DNA of 64,000 nt from Acidobacteriota bacterium (GTDB taxonomy: Bacteria; Acidobacteriota; Terriglobia; Terriglobales; Acidobacteriaceae). Positions 59,902-64,000 of the stretch are shown here, in pieces. The number at the start of each line of letters is the position of its first letter. Within the stretch, counting starts at the first letter, position 1. The translations under genes and the position numbers were made by a program. The stretch spans positions 1-64,000 of the forward strand of contig JANYDG010000077.1 of NCBI GenBank assembly GCA_025359885.1, in the 5' to 3' direction. The notes beneath the pieces were generated by a model. The model saw only the letters and a list, made by a program, of their open reading frames with translations. It did not search any database and was not told the DNA's origin.

Positions 59902-60182
59902 TGTACGCTGTGGCCTTTGATCTCGTCGTCGGTGATACGGCTCAGAACCACCCTAAAGGTGTTTCCCAGGCCTACTCCGACATCGGCGTGATTCTCAACC
60001 GCTTTGGCTTCGAACGGGTGCAGGATAGCCTGTATGTCTCAGAGAACGAAGACATGGCGAACCTTTTTCTCGCGATCCAGGCATTGCGAAACGAACCATG
60101 GTTTCCCTCATCCGTCCGTGATCGTCGCGCTTTCCGGGTTGAGCAGTGGTCCGATTTCACATTGCTCGTCAAAGGCAGTTGA
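59901..60182 (+). CDS. vapD: VapD-family endoribonuclease toxin
   Basis: VapD is a small toxin with a Cas2-like fold; the Haemophilus and Helicobacter proteins are mRNA endoribonucleases. The 93-residue protein has the family start MYAVAFDLVVGDTAQNHPKG with Asp7, the residue required in characterised VapD, then QAYSDIGVILNRFGFERVQD, LYVSENEDMANLFLAIQALR and the conserved PWFPSSVRDRRAFRVEQWSD. All core blocks are present, so it is probably active. It overlaps the upstream antitoxin gene by one base and converges on asnS with a 60-base gap. Confidence 0.88.
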   Translation: MYAVAFDLVVGDTAQNHPKGVSQAYSDIGVILNRFGFERVQDSLYVSENEDMANLFLAIQALRNEPWFPSSVRDRRAFRVEQWSDFTLLVKGS

Positions 60183-60242
60183 ACAACGCTCAAACGGCAA
60201 CCTGAAATTTCATGGGCTGAAATTCTGCCACCGTCCCGGCAA

Positions 60243-61586
60243 CTACGGGAACATCCGGTTGAGCGTTCGCGCAAAGGGAATCGTCTCCCGCACGTGATCC
60301 AGCCCGCAAATCCACGCCACCGCGCGCTCAATCCCCATGCCAAACCCGGAGTGCGGCACCGAGCCATACCGCCGCAGGTCGAGGTACCACTGGAAGGCAT
60401 CAAGCGGCAGCTTGTGCTCTTCAATGCGCGCCTTGAGCAGGTCATAGCTGTCCACACGCTGCGAGCCGCCGATGATTTCGCCGTAACCCTCCGGCGCAAG
60501 CACGTCAACGCACAGGGCAAATTGCGGATCGACCGGGTCCGGCTGCATGTAAAACGCCTTCACGTTCGCCGGATAGCGATGCACCATCACCGGCCGGTCA
60601 AACTGGCTGCTGAGCCACGTCTCATCCGGCGAACCAAAGTCATTGCCATATTCAAATGGATGATCGAGGGCGCCGTCCTGGTGCGCCTGGTTGAGCATCT
60701 TGACCGCCTCGTCGTAGCGCAGGCGCGGGAAAGGTGCCTGAATCGCTTCCAGCTTCGCGATGTCCCGGCCAATCACACCCAACTCCGGCGCGCGATTCTT
60801 CACGACCGACTGCACGATATGGCTGAGGAAGTTCTCCGCCAGTTCCAGCAGACCGTCGAGGTCGCAGAAAGCCACCTCCGGCTCGATCATCCAGAATTCC
60901 GTCAGGTGCCGCCGCGTCTTCGATTTCTCAGCCCTGAAGGTCGGCCCAAAGCTGTACACCTTGCCCAGCGCCAGCGCCGTTGACTCAATGTAGAGTTGCC
61001 CCGACTGCGTAAGAAAAGCCTCTTCGCCAAAGTAGTCCACCGGGAAGAGCGTCGAAGTGCCCTCACACGCCGCGGGAGTCAAAATCGGCGGATCCGTGCG
61101 TGTAAACCCATTCGAATCAAAATACTCCGCCGCCGCCCGCATGATCTCTGCGCGGATGCGCAAAATCGCCGCCTGCCGCGACGACCGCACCCACAGGTGC
61201 CGCCGCTCCATCAGAAAATCAACGCCGTGCTCCTTGGGAGTAATCGGGTACGGGTCTTCCTCCGGCACGCGCTGCACGATCTGTACATGCTCAATATCCA
61301 GCTCAAAGCCGCCCTGAGCGCGCTTGTCTGCCCGCACCTTGCCGGTCACGATGACGCTTGATTCCTGGGTCAGGCTCTTCAGCGCCTCAAACACCTCGGG
61401 CGCAACGCCAGATTTATGAGCCACTCCCTGGATCGTCCCAGTGCCGTCGCGAAAGATGGGGAAGACCAGCTTGCCGCTCTCGCGCATGTTGTACAGCCAG
61501 CCGCGCAGGGTCACCAGTTGGCCCTCATGCTGGCCAATTTCGGCAATCGTTGTCACAGGAGCAGGCGTATTTACAGATTCAGACAT
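60243..61586 (-). CDS. asnS: Asparaginyl-tRNA synthetase
   Basis: Class IIb synthetase that charges tRNA(Asn). The 447-residue protein has the N-terminal OB-fold ([34 protein letters not shown]), motif 1 region [20 protein letters not shown], motif 2 [20 protein letters not shown] and motif 3 [40 protein letters not shown] separates it from AspRS. The ATG at 61586 starts the OB-fold normally; 38 codons of open frame upstream are spurious. Its presence makes the amidotransferase route to Asn-tRNA unnecessary. It is a single gene on the minus strand. Confidence 0.97.
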   Translation of the reverse strand: MSESVNTPAPVTTIAEIGQHEGQLVTLRGWLYNMRESGKLVFPIFRDGTGTIQGVAHKSGVAPEVFEALKSLTQESSVIVTGKVRADKRAQGGFELDIEHVQIVQRVPEEDPYPITPKEHGVDFLMERRHLWVRSSRQAAILRIRAEIMRAAAEYFDSNGFTRTDPPILTPAACEGTSTLFPVDYFGEEAFLTQSGQLYIESTALALGKVYSFGPTFRAEKSKTRRHLTEFWMIEPEVAFCDLDGLLELAENFLSHIVQSVVKNRAPELGVIGRDIAKLEAIQAPFPRLRYDEAVKMLNQAHQDGALDHPFEYGNDFGSPDETWLSSQFDRPVMVHRYPANVKAFYMQPDPVDPQFALCVDVLAPEGYGEIIGGSQRVDSYDLLKARIEEHKLPLDAFQWYLDLRRYGSVPHSGFGMGIERAVAWICGLDHVRETIPFARTLNRMFP

Positions 61587-61822
61587 CGTCAGACCGCTTT
61601 CCTTCCTTGGCTTCCTTGAATCGTTTGACTCTTCAGCATAACGCGCAGAGCAAGGCGCATGCGCGCCGTTCGCGGTCCAATTACCAGCGTGTCTGGGCAA
61701 TTTTTAATCTCATCGACGACTCAGGCCGATGACTAAGAGGAAACCAACAGTCGCCAGCGCCTTGTCTAGAGACAGACCGCGTACGGCCAGTCCAGGTTTG
61801 GTTCCAGTTTGAAGGGAAGCCC

Positions 61823-64000
61823 ATGGCTCCGCCTCGCACCCAGCGCAACTCAACAAGATGCGCATACCTCGTCGCTGCCCTCTTCGCGTTTACCTTGAAC
61901 GGCAGCGCCCTGGCGCAGGCCCCGGTTCTCGCGCCAAACCGCATCATCATGCCCATCTCAGAGTCGGATGTTGTGACGCTGGCAGGCAACACACACCCCC
62001 TCGCGCAGGCGGAGTTTGACCGCGGCGAGCTGGCAGTCGATACCCGCCTGGACCGGCTGGTACTGGTCCTCACCGCTGGAACGCAAGCCCAGCAGCAACT
62101 CGATGCGCTCACTGAGGTGCAGCAGCAGCCATCGTCGCCCGCGTTTCACCACTGGCTTACGCCGGCCCAGTTCGGAGAGCGCTTTGGTGTTTCAGCTGGC
62201 GATCTGGCGCAGGTTTCGGCTTGGCTTCACGCGCATGGGTTTACAGTCGAGCCCGCGTCCGCTGGCCGTCGTGCCCTCGTTTTTTCAGGTACCGCCGTCC
62301 AGATTCAAGACACCTTCCACACCGCCATGCACCGGTACATGCTGAACGGTGTCGCCCATATCGCCAATGCAAACGACCCGCAAATTCCCAGGGCCCTCGT
62401 GCCCGTCGTCGCGGGCATTCTGTCGCTGCATGATTTCCGCCGAACCTCAGCCACCCGCACGGTGCGGCGCCTGCCCACTCCCGAGTACACGCAGGGGAGC
62501 GCGCATTACCTGTTTCCCGCCGACTTTGCGACCATCTACAACCTGAAACCGCTCTATGCTGCGGGCAACAATGGCAGTCGCCAATCCATCGCCATCGTCG
62601 GCCGCAGCAACATCAGCCTCAGCGACGTCAGCAGCTTTCGCAGCGCGGCAGGCCTGGCCGCAAATGTGCCCGCAATCCTCCTCGATGGCCCAGATCCCGG
62701 CCTCATTCCCGGCGATCAGGACGAGGCCACCCTGGATGTAGAGTGGTCAGGCGCAACAGCTCCCGGCGCAGCAATCAAATTTGTGGCCGCCGCCTCCACA
62801 ACGACCTCGGACGGCGTCGATCTCGCAGCGCTCTCCATCGTCAACAACAAGACCGCCCCCGTCATGAGCACCAGCTTTGGTAGCTGCGAAGCCAACATGG
62901 GCGCCGCCGAGCTGGCCTTTTACAACAGCCTCTGGCAGCAGGCAGCCAGCGAAGGCATCACCGCCCTGGTCTCTTCGGGCGACAGCGGCGCGGCCGGCTG
63001 CGATGGCGGCAGAGCCATCACCGGCTCCCGTACCGGCGTCAATGGACTGTGCAGTTCGCCCTATTCCACCTGCGTCGGGGGCACGGAGTTCAACGAAGAA
63101 TCAGGCGGCTCAGGTATCTGGTGGGGCACATCCAATGGTGCCGGCGGAGGTTCAGCGCTTTCGTACATCCCTGAAAAAGTCTGGAATGAGAGCGGTACTG
63201 GCGGCGGGTCGGGCCTGTGGTCCTCTGGCGGCGGCATCAGCATTGCGTATCCTCAGCCAGCCTGGCAGGCAGGTGTGCCTGGAGCCAGCAGCAACGGCAT
63301 GCGTGCTGTCCCCGATCTTTCGCTCGCCGCCGCCAGCCACGACGGCTACCTGGTCTGCCTCAATGGCAACTGGTATGTTTTCGCTGGAACCTCGGCATCC
63401 TCCCCCGCCTTGGCTGGAATCATGGCCGTGGTCGAGCAGAAACTCGGCGGTGCAGCCCAGGGCAACGCCAACCCGACCCTTTACGGCCTGTTGAATGGAG
63501 CCACCAACCCTTTCCATCCCACGCCTACGGGTAACAACACAGTCCCGGGCGTAGACGGTTTTGTCGCCAGCGGTGCAGCCTACAATCTTTCGACAGGCCT
63601 CGGCTCGGTCGACGCCAACCTGCTGGCCGCCAATTGGCCGGCCTCGGGAGGCAGTCCCGCTCCCGGCATGACCCTCACCGCCTCCATCGCGAGCCTCGCT
63701 CTGCACACGGCCAAGACCGGCTCGTTCACTGTCACTCTCACCGGCACCGGCGGCTTCTCCGGGAAGGCCGCGCTCACCATGTCAACGCCCCCTGGCGTAT
63801 CCGGTGTCTTCAACCCGAAAATCCTGCAAGCAGGAGCAAAATCAACCGTAACCCTCACCGTCGGCAGCGCTGCCGCCCCAGGCTCCTACAAGGTCACCCT
63901 CACCGCGACCAGCGGTGACCTGGTGAAAACGGCGATCGTCAGTCTCACCGTTTCCCCAGCACCCACCCTCAGTGTTTCAGTCGCAGGGGTTGTCAAAATC
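61823..64000 (+). CDS. Pro-kumamolisin/sedolisin (S53) peptidase with Ig-like repeats, 3' end outside window
   Basis: Secreted acid serine-carboxyl peptidase, open for 726 codons to the window edge. A signal peptide (residues about 12-33, ALAQA) is followed by the pro-kumamolisin activation domain (about 50-210) and the S53 domain. The catalytic Glu301 and Asp305 lie in DEATLDVEW, the oxyanion Asp387 in SSGDSGAAGC, and the nucleophile Ser524 in AGTSASSPALAG. From about residue 620 an immunoglobulin-like domain begins (TGSFTVTLTGTGGFSGKAAL), and a second begins at the edge. AAGGGAA precedes the ATG. Such multi-domain S53 enzymes are abundant in Acidobacteria and work on protein at low pH. Confidence 0.95.
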   Translation, partial: MAPPRTQRNSTRCAYLVAALFAFTLNGSALAQAPVLAPNRIIMPISESDVVTLAGNTHPLAQAEFDRGELAVDTRLDRLVLVLTAGTQAQQQLDALTEVQQQPSSPAFHHWLTPAQFGERFGVSAGDLAQVSAWLHAHGFTVEPASAGRRALVFSGTAVQIQDTFHTAMHRYMLNGVAHIANANDPQIPRALVPVVAGILSLHDFRRTSATRTVRRLPTPEYTQGSAHYLFPADFATIYNLKPLYAAGNNGSRQSIAIVGRSNISLSDVSSFRSAAGLAANVPAILLDGPDPGLIPGDQDEATLDVEWSGATAPGAAIKFVAAASTTTSDGVDLAALSIVNNKTAPVMSTSFGSCEANMGAAELAFYNSLWQQAASEGITALVSSGDSGAAGCDGGRAITGSRTGVNGLCSSPYSTCVGGTEFNEESGGSGIWWGTSNGAGGGSALSYIPEKVWNESGTGGGSGLWSSGGGISIAYPQPAWQAGVPGASSNGMRAVPDLSLAAASHDGYLVCLNGNWYVFAGTSASSPALAGIMAVVEQKLGGAAQGNANPTLYGLLNGATNPFHPTPTGNNTVPGVDGFVASGAAYNLSTGLGSVDANLLAANWPASGGSPAPGMTLTASIASLALHTAKTGSFTVTLTGTGGFSGKAALTMSTPPGVSGVFNPKILQAGAKSTVTLTVGSAAAPGSYKVTLTATSGDLVKTAIVSLTVSPAPTLSVSVAGVVKI

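Overview
The window is GC-rich bacterial chromosome and most likely comes from an acidobacterium of the Acidobacteriaceae type (class Terriglobia; genus not determinable). The inference rests on gene content: a pro-kumamolisin (S53) protease with Ig-like repeats, a Tricorn-type protease, secreted YVTN beta-propellers, GH57/DUF3536, an HpnI-like lipid glycosyltransferase, and a TonB-ExbB-ExbD-ExbD-TPR lipoprotein operon, all beside ordinary bacterial housekeeping genes. No tRNA, rRNA, CRISPR array or intact insertion sequence was seen. The one certain RNA gene is rnpB.

Layout. 0-2.4 kb: end of a heme-copper oxidase operon (subunits I, III, IV). 2.5-8.1 kb: secreted esterases, a glyoxalase-fold protein and a DUF4139 protein. 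8.1-11.2 kb: an atypical, AT-richer island with a lipoprotein behind a poly-C tract and a PagL-like lipid A deacylase, flanked by possible gene remnants. 11.3-22.2 kb: tgt, a TetR regulator, a chromate transporter, a beta-propeller, a DUF1223 protein, glyA, a GH2 glycosidase, a MntA/HepT toxin-antitoxin pair, rnpB and dut. 22.3-36.4 kb: Tricorn-like protease, two MacB-type permeases, lipid glycosyltransferase plus Rieske oxygenase, two gene remnants, GH57, AlkA and a lipase. 36.6-41.5 kb: mmsA, gatC-gatA, an unknown secreted protein and FmdE. 41.9-48.9 kb: yajC-secD-secF, then tonB-exbB-exbD-exbD-TPR lipoprotein. 49.2-64 kb: a PpiC-like foldase, a DsbA-like protein, an S9 peptidase, a broken flavin reductase, lipA, frr, a Tat-exported amidase, a secreted phosphoesterase, a DUF5397-VapD pair, asnS, and the start of the S53 protease, which runs off the window.

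Most proteins with a visible role act at or beyond the cell envelope: export (YajC/SecDF), outer-membrane energisation (TonB/Exb), extracytoplasmic folding (PpiC, DsbA-like), lipid modification (PagL-like, HpnI-like, Rieske) and many secreted hydrolases. This fits a soil heterotroph that degrades polymers.

The main unusual signals are: (1) an 11-C tract that splits a lipoprotein signal peptide from its only good start, so the gene looks phase-variable and OFF as written; (2) a repeated promoter design in which a TANNNT hexamer lies exactly six bases before a start codon with no ribosome-binding site, implying leaderless mRNAs at eight genes; (3) a change of the + strand from G-rich (left of about 42 kb) to C-rich (right of about 54 kb), irrespective of coding strand, as expected near a replication terminus or rearrangement; (4) five intrinsic terminators sharing a GGCC stem base; (5) four decaying gene remnants.
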